Numbered from the stretch's first letter, positions 25,770 to 34,453 are shown. The stretch is 64,000 bases of DNA from Candidatus Gastranaerophilales bacterium (GCA_910587245.1 CAJULX010000010.1:1-64000); one strand, 5' to 3'. Notes: generated by a model not told the origin, from the letters alone. Made by a program: numbers and translations.

Positions 25770-27166
25770 GAAAACTTTTTATTACCTGTTTGGTTTTTTT
25801 GAGTCTTTCTCTACAGTCTTTTGCATCTTTAAGTGCATCCATAAATGATGCTATTGATAATACGGGGCTCGGGCGCAATTCCGTAATTTCTGTTGTTGTT
25901 AAAGATTTAAACACAAATGAAACTCTTTATTCAAAACATCCAAATACTTATTTAAACCCCGCATCATCGTTAAAAGTTTTTACGACGGCTGCGGCTCTTG
26001 ATACACTTGGAGATAAATACCATTTTGAAACCATAATATATATCGACACGGATAAAAATCTTTATTTAAAATTAGGTGCCGATCCTTTATTTACATCTGC
26101 AAATCTTGATGAACTTATTAAAACTTTAAAAAAAGTTTACACAGGAAAAATTAAGCATTTTTACATAGATGATACCGTGATTGATAAGGTTTACTATCCT
26201 GATGGCTGGGCTGCAGATGATTTCTGGCCAAATTCTCCGAAGATTTCACCTTATATAATTGATGACAATACGGTTACGGTTAATTTTTCCGTCTTAAAAG
26301 AAAAAAACGATATTAAAATATCTCAAAAAGATGATTATAAAATTTCTTTTATAAATGAACTTCAAATTTCAGATAAAACAAATATTACGCCTTCTTTGAA
26401 TTATGGAGAAAACTCCGGCATAGTATCATTAAGGGGTACAATTTCGGGAGACTTAAATAAAGAATTTCCCGTGCTTGATACGGCACAGTTTTTTACATAT
26501 AAATTAAGAAAAGCGCTTGATAATAACGGCATATCTTATTCAAAGCCTTTTTATCAAAAACGTGTGCCTGAAAATGCTAAAAGAATCGCATCCTACAGAC
26601 GTCCAATCGGCGCAGTATTATCACATGTATTAAAAACAAGCGATAATTTTGCAGCTGAAGTTATATTTAAACTTGCAGGCGGTATTTGGGCAAAAAATGA
26701 AAACGAATACATAAAAAATGCTTATCAAGCCGATTTAACTTTAAATTCTGCAGGAACTCTTGAAAACGGCAGAAAAATGTTTTTTGATTACTATAAAAAA
26801 GCAGGCTTGATATCAGAAGATGATAAAATTAATCTTTCCGATGCATCAGGTGTTTCCAGATACAATGCTTTTACAACTTGCTGGATGGCTGATGTGCTTG
26901 CTTATCTTGATAAAAATTCAAAAATCAAAGATTATATGATAACGGCAGATGAAGGTACTTTGACAAGAAGAATGCGGGAATTAAAAGGCTCATTGCGTGC
27001 AAAAACCGGCACCATTTTCGGCGTGAGTTCTTTAACAGGATACTTAACTTCAAACAGCGGAAAAAATTACGCTTTTTCTATAATAATTCAAAATTTTGGT
27101 GTACGTCCGTCTGTGGTTAAAGGGCTGGAAGATGATATAATATATGGAATATATTTTGCCGAATAG
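25763..27166 (+). CDS. dacB: D-alanyl-D-alanine carboxypeptidase/endopeptidase (PBP4, peptidase S13)
   Basis: Low-molecular-weight penicillin-binding protein of the S13 family, acting on peptidoglycan peptides in the periplasm. A signal peptide covers residues 1-21. The active-site motifs are all present: SxxK at Ser68-Lys71 in PASSLKV, SxN in KTSDNFAAE, KTG at 414-416 in RAKTGTIFG. The large insert between SxxK and SxN is typical of PBP4. Length is 467 residues. It starts inside the nitrilase gene (7-bp overlap). It ends only 4 bp from the converging patatin gene, with no terminator seen between. Confidence 0.93.
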   Translation: MLRKLFITCLVFLSLSLQSFASLSASINDAIDNTGLGRNSVISVVVKDLNTNETLYSKHPNTYLNPASSLKVFTTAAALDTLGDKYHFETIIYIDTDKNLYLKLGADPLFTSANLDELIKTLKKVYTGKIKHFYIDDTVIDKVYYPDGWAADDFWPNSPKISPYIIDDNTVTVNFSVLKEKNDIKISQKDDYKISFINELQISDKTNITPSLNYGENSGIVSLRGTISGDLNKEFPVLDTAQFFTYKLRKALDNNGISYSKPFYQKRVPENAKRIASYRRPIGAVLSHVLKTSDNFAAEVIFKLAGGIWAKNENEYIKNAYQADLTLNSAGTLENGRKMFFDYYKKAGLISEDDKINLSDASGVSRYNAFTTCWMADVLAYLDKNSKIKDYMITADEGTLTRRMRELKGSLRAKTGTIFGVSSLTGYLTSNSGKNYAFSIIIQNFGVRPSVVKGLEDDIIYGIYFAE

Positions 27167-27170
27167 AATT

Positions 27171-28379
27171 TTATACCGCGCAGATGCTTTGTTCTTCCTT
27201 TAGTTCCAGAACTTTTTTATTTAAAAGCTTGATTAAATCCGTATTGAAATTTGTCGTATATTCTAAATCATTTAAATTATAGCCGTTTAAGAACAGAAAT
27301 TTTGAAATTTTATAATTTTCCTTAAATATATTTTTAAAATCGCAAATTTTATCATAAATCTTAATGTCGATAAATTTTTTGTTTTCACACAAGAAAGACA
27401 TCAGCTCCATCAGGATAATATAAGCATTTTTTATTCTGTCGTGTTTGATTTCATTATTTATTTTCATAAGCATGAGCTGAATTTCATAATATGTATTAAA
27501 CAGATGTCTTCTTTTTTTAGGGTAAATTCTTTCAAAGTAATCTTTTGTGACACTGTAGCCCGTATGTGCCATTTCAGCTTTTTTATCGGCAGATATCATA
27601 AAGTCCACAACTGAAATATCAGGCAGATTAATTTTTATATAATCAAATTTATCTTTATCTTTATATAAATCAATAATATAATCTGTTGCAAAACCCGAAA
27701 TTGTATTATAAACAGCATTTAGATATCCTGCGGTATTTGATATATTTTTTTCGGTTTCATTATCTTCAAGACGGAATTCAAGAATCCTGCTTTCAATGCT
27801 TCTTATAGTTTCACTTACGCGCCACAAAGGCACGCATTTTACAAGATCACCGTCTACAAGGCAATCATTACCGTCCATTACGGGTTTATACAGCCCAGGC
27901 ATGCTGACGGATGCCCTGACTGCACTTGCAATTTCCGCGTCAGGTGTCTTTTGTCTGGAAAATTCATAAAAATTTAAATATCTTAAATTTACGGAAAATA
28001 TCACAATTTCTTTATTTAAGTCTTTAAAAGTTACTGGGGGCATTTTACCTTTTGTATAATCTGAACCGTAAAATTTACTTTCGATTTTATCTCTCATCCA
28101 ATCATAAAAATATCCGCCTTTTGAAAGTGCAAAATCACGCCCGAGGTTTAAATTGATATCTTTGAAAAAATCTATATTTATATCTTTAAAGACTATATCA
28201 ATTTCATCTGCAGAATATCCGACAGCATAAAGCGAAGCTACAACGGCTCCGATAGATGAACCCGCCCAGCCTGTTATATTTAGCTTTAATTCTTCAATTG
28301 CTTTTAATACTCCCGTATAAGAGCAGCCTCTTATGCCGCCTCCGCCCAATATGCAAAAATATTCCAAATTATTTATCAT
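27171..28379 (-). CDS. patatin-like phospholipase
   Basis: Ser-Asp dyad acyl hydrolase. Oxyanion hole GGGGIRG at 12-18; nucleophile elbow GSSIG with Ser42; catalytic Asp in LVDGDLV near 197. The C-terminal 200 residues are helical, without a recognised domain. No signal peptide; cytoplasmic or translocated by another route. Length is 402 residues. There is no Shine-Dalgarno sequence; a TATAAAAT box ends about 6 nt before the ATG, so a leaderless mRNA is possible. It lies between two LeuC-family genes on the opposite strand, which breaks that cluster. Patatins of host-associated bacteria can be effectors, but nothing here shows secretion. Confidence 0.88.
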   Translation of the reverse strand: MINNLEYFCILGGGGIRGCSYTGVLKAIEELKLNITGWAGSSIGAVVASLYAVGYSADEIDIVFKDINIDFFKDINLNLGRDFALSKGGYFYDWMRDKIESKFYGSDYTKGKMPPVTFKDLNKEIVIFSVNLRYLNFYEFSRQKTPDAEIASAVRASVSMPGLYKPVMDGNDCLVDGDLVKCVPLWRVSETIRSIESRILEFRLEDNETEKNISNTAGYLNAVYNTISGFATDYIIDLYKDKDKFDYIKINLPDISVVDFMISADKKAEMAHTGYSVTKDYFERIYPKKRRHLFNTYYEIQLMLMKINNEIKHDRIKNAYIILMELMSFLCENKKFIDIKIYDKICDFKNIFKENYKISKFLFLNGYNLNDLEYTTNFNTDLIKLLNKKVLELKEEQSICAV

Positions 28380-28433
28380 TATTCTATTTTATACCAATTT
28401 TTAAATTTTGCTACCCGCTGATAAGTTCATAAT

Positions 28434-28463
28434 TTGCAATTTATACGTGTTTTTAAATATAAT
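28434..28463 (+). promoter_or_regulatory. promoter of the second LeuC-family gene
   Basis: TTGCAA (28434-28439), an 18-nt spacer and consensus TATAAT (28458-28463), about 23 nt before the predicted 5' end of a normal GAGGAA-led gene. Confidence 0.65.
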
Positions 28464-28492
28464 ATAAATAACAGTTTATAGAGGAATATAAG

Positions 28493-29734
28493 ATGGCAGG
28501 GATGACTTTAGCTCAAAAAATTATATCAGAACATGCAGGACATGATGTAAAACCCGGAGAATTAGTTATAGCAAAAGTTGATGTGGCCGCAGTTCAAGAC
28601 GGCACAGGTCCTTTAACTATTCAGGAATTTAAAAAACTGGGCAAAGAAAAACTTGCTAATCCGAAAAGAACAATTTTATTTATTGACCATGCTGCTCCGA
28701 GCCCGAGAAAGGAGCTTTCAAATTCTCATCTTGTAATAAGAGAATTTGCAAAAGAATACGGTGCTGTGCTTTCGGATATAGGCGAAGGAGTTTGTCATCA
28801 AAGATTAATTGAAAGCTTTGTAAACCCCGGGGAAATCCTTGTGGGGGCAGATTCTCATACTTGCACATCGGGCGCACTGGGTGCTTTTGCAACAGGCATG
28901 GGGTCCACGGATATTGCTGTTGCTTTTGCTCTCGGTAAAACCTGGCTAAAGGTGCCTGAAACATTTAAAATTGTTGTTGAAGGCGAATTTTGCCCCAATG
29001 TGACAAGTAAAGATTTAATGCTTTATTTAATCGGCATGATTGGAGCTGACGGCGCAACATACAAAGCACTTGAATTTACGGGTTCTGCTATTAAAAATAT
29101 GTCAATGTCTCAAAGATTTACGCTTGCAAATATGGCGGTTGAAGCAGGGGCGAAATGCGGATTGTTCGAAGCGGATGAAAAAACGCGTGAATTTTTAAAA
29201 GAGCATAACAGAGAAGCTGATTTTAGAGAAATTAAAGCAGATTCCGATGCAGAATATGAAAGAATTATTGAAATAAAAGCAGAGGATGTGCCTTGTACGG
29301 TTTCTTGCCCGCACACCGTTGATAATACAAAACCCGCAAGGGAATTAAATAATGTTAAAGTAAATCAGGTATTTGTGGGTACTTGTACAAACGGCAGAAT
29401 TGAAGATTTAAGAGTGGTTGCAAATGTATTAAAGGGCAAGAAAAAACACCCTGATGTGCGCCTTATTATAGTTCCCGCTTCTCCTACAGTCTTTAAACAA
29501 GCAGCGGATGAGGGTTTGTTGAATATATTTGTAGATGCGGGTGCTTCGTTTTTACCTTCAGGATGCGGACCATGCGTCGGGGTGCATGGCGGAATACTCG
29601 GGGACGGAGAAGTGTGTCTTGCAACGCAAAACAGGAATTTTCAAGGCAGAATGGGTAATACCAAAGGCTTTATCTATCTTGCTTCGCCTTATGTTGCGGC
29701 AAAATCTGCAATTGCAGGATATATAACGGATTAA
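28493..29734 (+). CDS. second LeuC/aconitase-family dehydratase large subunit
   Basis: A [4Fe-4S] hydro-lyase large subunit of 413 residues, homologous to the LeuC at 23.6 kb but clearly diverged. Cluster ligands are Cys298 in VGTCTNGR and Cys358/Cys361 in GCGPCVGV. The substrate-loop region differs: FIDHAAPSPRKEL and GEGVCHQRL replace VPDHFVPNKD and VGRMGIEHAL. That GEGxCHQ form is seen in homoaconitase-, methylmalate- and aconitase-like members of the family, so it may serve a TCA-type or citramalate step; I leave the symbol empty. GAGGAA lies 8 nt before the ATG. No small subunit is adjacent. Confidence 0.82.
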   Translation: MAGMTLAQKIISEHAGHDVKPGELVIAKVDVAAVQDGTGPLTIQEFKKLGKEKLANPKRTILFIDHAAPSPRKELSNSHLVIREFAKEYGAVLSDIGEGVCHQRLIESFVNPGEILVGADSHTCTSGALGAFATGMGSTDIAVAFALGKTWLKVPETFKIVVEGEFCPNVTSKDLMLYLIGMIGADGATYKALEFTGSAIKNMSMSQRFTLANMAVEAGAKCGLFEADEKTREFLKEHNREADFREIKADSDAEYERIIEIKAEDVPCTVSCPHTVDNTKPARELNNVKVNQVFVGTCTNGRIEDLRVVANVLKGKKKHPDVRLIIVPASPTVFKQAADEGLLNIFVDAGASFLPSGCGPCVGVHGGILGDGEVCLATQNRNFQGRMGNTKGFIYLASPYVAAKSAIAGYITD

Positions 29735-29784
29735 TTATTTAGCTTGATTTTTAAGCTTATTGATGATATTTTTATTATATCGTA

Positions 29785-29857
29785 ACGGCCTGCCGGCACC
29801 TTGCAGATAGTGAAATCAGTCAAATATCACTTTTGCGGTAAACGAGTGGTTGCAGGC
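29785..29857 (+). ncRNA. candidate structured leader with tRNA-Met 5'-end mimic
   Basis: GC-rich stretch in an AT-rich gap before tRNA-Met. It begins CGGCCTGCCGGCACCTTG, which resembles the tRNA 5' end GGGCCTGTGGCGC, and GCCTGC near its 5' end pairs with GCAGGC near its 3' end. An inner hairpin AGTGA/TCACT lies between. It shares CCTTG after the mimic and CGAGTG near the 3' arm with the elements before tRNA-Pro and tRNA-Ala, but the similarity is weaker. A TATTATAT box lies directly upstream. Confidence 0.35.
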
Positions 29858-29880
29858 TTGTAAAATTCAAAAGTCGTCAC

Positions 29881-29952
<72 letters not shown>

Positions 29953-29956
29953 ATTT

Positions 29957-29983
29957 TCCCTCCTGATTAAAGGAGGTTTTTAG
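29957..29983 (+). terminator. terminator of tRNA-Met
   Basis: CCTCCT and AGGAGG pair around GATTAA and run into TTTTTAG, 5 nt after the tRNA. Confidence 0.8.
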
Positions 29984-30049
29984 TACTTAAATTATTAAGG
30001 TATTATTTAAGGAAAGATAAAAGAAATCGAAATGGAGAGAGTGAGTATT

Positions 30050-31354
30050 ATGAATGATATAAATAAGTTTGTATCCAAAATAATACCTTTTAATTTTTTG
30101 CATAATATTTTTTCAATAAAAAACTATGACCACAAGCATAAAATTATAACCATATTGGGAGTTAAGCTGAAAGTAAGACGAAAATATGGAAGAAAGTATA
30201 TAAAAAAATATTATTCTTATTTATCGAGTGGGGCAAATTTTTCCAAGGAACGTTTTGTTTCAATAACTGATTCACCTTGCAATAATAGCAGTACCGTAAG
30301 GCCCATTGCATTTTATTTGCCTCAATTTCATACAATAGAGCTAAATGATCAAAATTTTGGCAAGGGCTTTACGGAATGGTGTAATGTTACAAAAGCAATA
30401 CCCCAATTTGCAGGACATAACCAGCCACATATACCCTATGATATTGGTTTTTATAACTTATCGAATGATGATATAATGACAAGACAAATTGAGCTTGCAA
30501 AATTATATGGAATATATGGTTTTTGTTTCCACTATTACTGGTTTTCAGGCAAGAGACTGTTAGAAAAACCTATATTTAATTACTTAAATAATAAAGATTT
30601 AAATTTTCCATTTTGTTTATGTTGGGCTAATGAAAACTGGTCTAAGCTATGGGATGGCGGTAACAAGGAAATCATCATGAAACAACAGCTTAAAGATGAA
30701 GATGATTCCAAGTTTTTTTATGATATATTACCCTTTTTAAAGGACGAAAGATACATCAAAATTGGCAATAAACCAATTTTGATAATTTATCGCTTAGGCT
30801 TGTTTGAAAAAGAAAGGGTTGATTTATTTATAAAAAATATCAAAGTTTTAGCAAAGAAAGAAGGTTTTGAAGATCTTTATATTATTGGTGCAAAAACTTT
30901 TGATACACATATTGATGCTAACTATTTAGTAGATGCTGCCGTTGAGTTCCCGCCTCATTTCTTAGGAAACATAGCTAAGAAAGCAAACGTTGGTTATATA
31001 AATCCAAACTTTGTGGGTAATATTGTTGATATAGATACTTATGTTAAATTTGATTGTATAGCAGAAGATAATAATAAGCTTTTTAAAACAGTATTTCCTT
31101 CTTGGGATAATACTGCAAGAAAAGCAAGAAGTGGCGCTTCGGTTTTTCTGCTTGAGCCTGATTTATATAAGATTTGGCTTAAAAATATTATAAAGTGGAC
31201 TAAGATTAATCATTATAATGAACAAGAAAGATTTATATTTATAAATGCTTGGAATGAATGGGCAGAAGGAGCACATCTTGAACCCGATCAGCGTTATGGG
31301 TATGCATATTTGCAGGCAACAAAAGAAGCTTTAGAAGAAGAAAATGATGTCTAA
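30050..31354 (+). CDS. WbsX-type (GH99-like) glycan-biosynthesis protein
   Basis: Protein of the Glyco_tran_WbsX family, which occurs in O-antigen and rhamnan loci and has a GH99-like barrel. Recognisable stretches: PIAFYLPQFHTIELND, GFTEWCNVTKA, FHYYWFSGKRLLEKP, CWANENWSKLWDG, and near the end FINAWNEWAEGAHLEPD. The first 55 residues contain an IFSIKN...ITILGVKLKVR segment that is common at the N-terminus of sugar-transfer proteins in host-associated bacteria. Starts at the ATG at 30050 or 18 nt earlier; ribosome binding sites are poor for both. It lies between tRNA-Met and a GT9 gene. AT content is higher than in surrounding genes, compatible with transfer. Confidence 0.85.
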   Translation: MNDINKFVSKIIPFNFLHNIFSIKNYDHKHKIITILGVKLKVRRKYGRKYIKKYYSYLSSGANFSKERFVSITDSPCNNSSTVRPIAFYLPQFHTIELNDQNFGKGFTEWCNVTKAIPQFAGHNQPHIPYDIGFYNLSNDDIMTRQIELAKLYGIYGFCFHYYWFSGKRLLEKPIFNYLNNKDLNFPFCLCWANENWSKLWDGGNKEIIMKQQLKDEDDSKFFYDILPFLKDERYIKIGNKPILIIYRLGLFEKERVDLFIKNIKVLAKKEGFEDLYIIGAKTFDTHIDANYLVDAAVEFPPHFLGNIAKKANVGYINPNFVGNIVDIDTYVKFDCIAEDNNKLFKTVFPSWDNTARKARSGASVFLLEPDLYKIWLKNIIKWTKINHYNEQERFIFINAWNEWAEGAHLEPDQRYGYAYLQATKEALEEENDV

Positions 31355-31427
31355 ATAGTGTTGCGATTTTGAATATCAAATAACAGCAAGGCTGTGAGAA
31401 TCTTGGTTTTATTATGGTAAATTAGGC

Positions 31428-32588
31428 ATGGCTATCATGATTAAAAAAATAATAAAGAAAATAAAAGAAAGAATAGTTAAAAAGCATATCTTCAATAGGA
31501 TAAAAAAGGATGACAAAATCTTATTTGTGACAAGAGTTGATCTTATTGGTGATTATGTTGCAAGTAAGGATTTCCTGCGAATTTTAAGAAATTCAAATAG
31601 GTTTAAAAATTATAAAATTATTTTGTGTGCAAATAAGTCGGTAAAAGATTTTATTTTGGATTTTGATAAAAAATATATTGATATGTATATAGAGTTTGAT
31701 ACTTGCAGATATATACAACATGTCTATAGAAAATATTTATATAAAGCAATTAATAAATACAAATACGAGTATGTATTAAATTATATGTCAGTACGCAATG
31801 AATGGTCTGAAGAAATTATTAAACACATTAAAACCGGTATTAAGTATGGTATTGTGGGTAAAGATTGGAACCTTGGGGCTGGAAAAAAGCAAACATATGA
31901 CAAATGCTATGATAAATTATTTGATACAACTTGTGAATATGATTTATGTGGTCTTGAATTTATAAACTTGCTTACAAATGCGAATGAAGATGATAAAAAA
32001 TACATTCATCATTTTGAATTGAACCCGAAAACATTGGAAAAATTTCGGGAAAAATACAGTAAACCTTATGCAGTTATTTTTCCTTCTGCAAGTGAAAAAA
32101 AGAAGCGAATGCCATTTGATAAATATATTCAATTAATGAAATTCTTATATGATAAATATCGCATAATTTCATTTATTTTGGGTAGCAAAAAAGATAACGA
32201 AATTTTGCAGGATTACAATATAAATGCTTTGCCGTACATTATAAATCTTTGTGGCAAGTACAAATTATCTCAGCTTCCTTACTTCTTTAAAAATGCAAAA
32301 ATGGTATTAACAAATGATACCTGTGCAATGCATATTGCCAGATGTGTTAATACAAACTCTATTGTTTTTTCCAATGTTCATTTTCCTAATGCTCCTTGTT
32401 TAAATGTTATAAAAAACGAAAATGAGGATATCTATTTATGGAATCGCGATAGCTGGTTTATAATTAATCCTCAAGATTTCTACTATGATTTAATTAGTAA
32501 TAAACCAATAAAGCCTGAATACGCTATTGAAAATATAGAATTAAATAATGCTTTTTATGCAATAAAATTATTGTTATCAGAGATGTAA
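31428..32588 (+). CDS. family 9 glycosyltransferase (heptosyltransferase-like)
   Basis: GT-B enzyme related to ADP-heptose:LPS heptosyltransferases. N-terminal domain: ILFVTRVDLIGDYVASKDFL near 30-50. C-terminal domain: YAVIFPSASEKKKRMPFDKY with the donor-site serine/lysine cluster, INLCGKYKLSQLPYFFKNA, and the signature VLTNDTCAMHIAR. Length is 386 residues. A very lysine-rich N-terminus may sit on the membrane. AT-rich codon use is marked. It follows the WbsX gene by 73 bp and ends before tRNA-Pro, so the pair forms a tRNA-bounded islet. The sugar donor is unknown. Confidence 0.85.
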   Translation: MAIMIKKIIKKIKERIVKKHIFNRIKKDDKILFVTRVDLIGDYVASKDFLRILRNSNRFKNYKIILCANKSVKDFILDFDKKYIDMYIEFDTCRYIQHVYRKYLYKAINKYKYEYVLNYMSVRNEWSEEIIKHIKTGIKYGIVGKDWNLGAGKKQTYDKCYDKLFDTTCEYDLCGLEFINLLTNANEDDKKYIHHFELNPKTLEKFREKYSKPYAVIFPSASEKKKRMPFDKYIQLMKFLYDKYRIISFILGSKKDNEILQDYNINALPYIINLCGKYKLSQLPYFFKNAKMVLTNDTCAMHIARCVNTNSIVFSNVHFPNAPCLNVIKNENEDIYLWNRDSWFIINPQDFYYDLISNKPIKPEYAIENIELNNAFYAIKLLLSEM

Positions 32589-32638
32589 CTATATTTTTAG
32601 TGAGTATCTAATTGTATCATATAGTATTATTTTGCATT

Positions 32639-32670
32639 AAAGCCCTTTGAGGATTTTTAAAGGGCTTTAA
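32639..32670. terminator. terminator between the GT9 gene and tRNA-Pro
   Basis: AAAGCCCTTT and AAAGGGCTTT form a perfect 10-bp stem around GAGGATTTTT. It stops the rightward glycan genes and could also serve the leftward tRNA, which has a T-run just before it. Confidence 0.8.
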
Positions 32671-32681
32671 TAAATAAAAAC

Positions 32682-32755
32682 TCGGGATGACAAGATTCGA
32701 ACTTGCGACCCCCGCGACCCGAACACGGTGCGCTACCAAGCTGCGCTACATCCCG
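32682..32755 (-). tRNA. tRNA-Pro (anticodon CGG)
   Basis: On the minus strand the acceptor CGGGATG/CATCCCG pairs fully, the D arm is GCGCAGCTTGGTAGCGC, the anticodon loop TTCGGGT carries CGG, and the T loop is TTCGAAT. CCA is not encoded. An open reading frame on the plus strand across it is spurious. Confidence 0.95.
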
Positions 32756-32763
32756 ATAAAATC

Positions 32764-32837
32764 TTTGGTTTATAGCGCACTCGGTGCTTTATTCCTTTTG
32801 ACAAGCTGGACGCTTATCAAGGCTGCGCTACATCCCG
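32764..32837 (-). repeat. tRNA-Pro 5'-end copy plus conserved hairpin element
   Basis: Upstream of tRNA-Pro on its own strand. The first 16 nt (32837-32822) are identical to tRNA-Pro positions 1-16. Then comes a 25-nt core (32822-32798, starting CCTTGATAAGC and ending TTGTCAA) that folds as a hairpin, and a block GAGTGCGCTATAAACC (32782-32767). The core matches the element before tRNA-Ala at 20 of 25 positions. TAGCGCA of the copy pairs with TGCGCTA of the 3' block. Confidence 0.6.
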
Positions 32838-32945
32838 ATATTAATTTAAGTTATTTGATTGTAATAAATTAGTGTGCAATTTTAACAACTGCACACTAAT
32901 TTTACCATTATAAAATTTTGCTTGCAAGCAATTTTAAGCAAAATA

Positions 32946-33308
32946 CTATTTTAATAGATTGTCATCATCTACTTTTGGAAGATTGTAATTTGTTGAAACC
33001 AAATTAATCATTTTGAATGTATCTGTTTCATCTTCTTTATTTGAGTTTATTTCTTTTTTTGTATCATTTGCAGCTGTGAGCATTTTTTCGGGTTCATCGG
33101 CTTCAGGCAGGCTGTAACCTGTTTTTATCAAATCTACCATTCCGCTTTTAGGTGTATATGTATTTTTTAATTCCGCATCCTTTGATAAAGCGTGTCCTGT
33201 CGTGTTTTTTGAGATGAGCTCCATCTCTTTTAAAATATACGGCGCCTTATATTGCGCTATTAAAAAATTAATATCAAAGATACTTTTTTCATTTCTTCCT
33301 GATTTCAT
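32946..33308 (-). CDS. uncharacterised protein with an internal repeat
   Basis: Not recognised. A 120-residue soluble, charged protein with two copies of a 16-residue motif: MVDLIKTGYSLPEADE near 57 and MINLVSTNYNLPKVDD near 99, that is M-V/I-x-L-V/I-x-T-x-Y-x-LP-x2-D. The N-terminal part contains FDINFLIAQYKAPYILKEME, probably helical. GGGG lies 7 nt before the ATG. It lies between tRNA-Pro and a radical SAM gene transcribed the same way. Repeated short linear motifs suggest a docking protein, but no partner is evident. Confidence 0.7.
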   Translation of the reverse strand: MKSGRNEKSIFDINFLIAQYKAPYILKEMELISKNTTGHALSKDAELKNTYTPKSGMVDLIKTGYSLPEADEPEKMLTAANDTKKEINSNKEDETDTFKMINLVSTNYNLPKVDDDNLLK

Positions 33309-33386
33309 TTTTACCCCTTCGGTTGTTTATATAATAAATTACGGCACAAAAGGCAAAAATATTTAGTAAATGTTAAGAAATGAAAA

Positions 33387-34355
33387 CTATTTTTTTAAAA
33401 ACCGTCCCTGTTCAAGCTTTGCTTTTAAAATATCAAAATTTTTTAAAATAAGATATGGAAGAAAAACAGTATTTTTGATAAAGAAAAGAAACGCCAAAGG
33501 CAGATTTGAGTGTTTTAAATCAAGCATGTTGAAGCTTATTGGTTTCGGGCATGTACATTTTGAATTCATACACGGCATAGCACTATCAAACATTTTGAAA
33601 TTTTTATCCTTAATATTTCCAAGGCAGTGTGCTTTATTGAATCTTGAACTGTAGCATCTGTAAGCATCACCGTTTTCATATATCAGTAAAAATTTAAAGC
33701 CCGCATTGCACATTTTGGAAAACGTATTTAGCACCCGTCCCGGTTCAATTGCTGCATTTTCCGCCAAAAATTTCGCCGCTTCTTCTTTATATTCAACATA
33801 AGAATTTTTAATGCGCATATGCTGCAGGCAAAAATTAACTCCTGCTTCTTTTAAAAATTCTACCATATCCTTCAGCACATTGCAGTTTTCATCCGAAAGC
33901 ACCGCACCTGTTGAAAATTTTGTATTTGCAGGCTTGTAATTTTTAAATTCAATAATTTTATTTTTAAATTCATCAATATTTTTCACCTGGCTGAAATGAA
34001 ATGAAACGAAAAGCTCGTTCAGGTTTTCACCCATAATATCAACAATTTTTTTGTATTCGTTTATGGGGTATGAAAAATTTGAAATAACGGAAAGTTTTAA
34101 GTTTTGTTTTTTGATTTCCTGAATTACCTCGAAAAATCTTGGGTGGCAAAGCGGTTCTCCGCCTGAAATTGTTATTTCAAAATCTTTATCAAGAGTCTTA
34201 ATAAATTTTAAAAATGCTTCAATTGTTTCATCGCTTGAATGGAGTGTATTTTTATAGAATTTTTTAGATTGTGAACAGTATTCGCATCTGTAGTTGCATT
34301 TTTGAGTTATTAAAAAATCAACACAGGGGCGTATTTTTCCTTTATTATTCTCCAT
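33387..34355 (-). CDS. radical SAM protein with SPASM-like C-terminal cysteines
   Basis: Uses a [4Fe-4S] cluster and S-adenosylmethionine for radical chemistry. The cluster motif is Cys20-x3-Cys24-x2-Cys27 in TQKCNYRCEYCSQS, followed by the ISGGEPLCHP motif. The C-terminal third has cysteines in MCNAGF, RCYSS, HCLGN, MPCMNSKCTCPKP, consistent with an auxiliary-cluster (SPASM/twitch) domain. The 322-residue length fits peptide- or sugar-modifying members. No precursor peptide gene is recognised beside it, though the 120-residue gene downstream could be considered. GGGG lies 7 nt before the ATG. The substrate is unknown. Confidence 0.88.
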   Translation of the reverse strand: MENNKGKIRPCVDFLITQKCNYRCEYCSQSKKFYKNTLHSSDETIEAFLKFIKTLDKDFEITISGGEPLCHPRFFEVIQEIKKQNLKLSVISNFSYPINEYKKIVDIMGENLNELFVSFHFSQVKNIDEFKNKIIEFKNYKPANTKFSTGAVLSDENCNVLKDMVEFLKEAGVNFCLQHMRIKNSYVEYKEEAAKFLAENAAIEPGRVLNTFSKMCNAGFKFLLIYENGDAYRCYSSRFNKAHCLGNIKDKNFKMFDSAMPCMNSKCTCPKPISFNMLDLKHSNLPLAFLFFIKNTVFLPYLILKNFDILKAKLEQGRFLKK

Positions 34356-34453
34356 TAAAACCCCGAAAAAACTATTCTCTTTAAAAGAATTATATTACAA
34401 AAGACAAAATTTTGTATTTACGTATTTTATTTTACTACACAGTGAGATAAGAT

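Noticed and set aside
29785..29880. T-box riboswitch or signal recognition particle RNA before tRNA-Met
   Set aside because: No T-box core sequence, and no GGAA-loop domain of SRP RNA; the element precedes a tRNA rather than a synthetase gene.
32687..32872. 61-codon plus-strand frame across tRNA-Pro
   Set aside because: It is the antisense of tRNA-Pro and of the partial copy next to it; such MTRFELATPA-type frames are a well-known artefact of tRNA genes.
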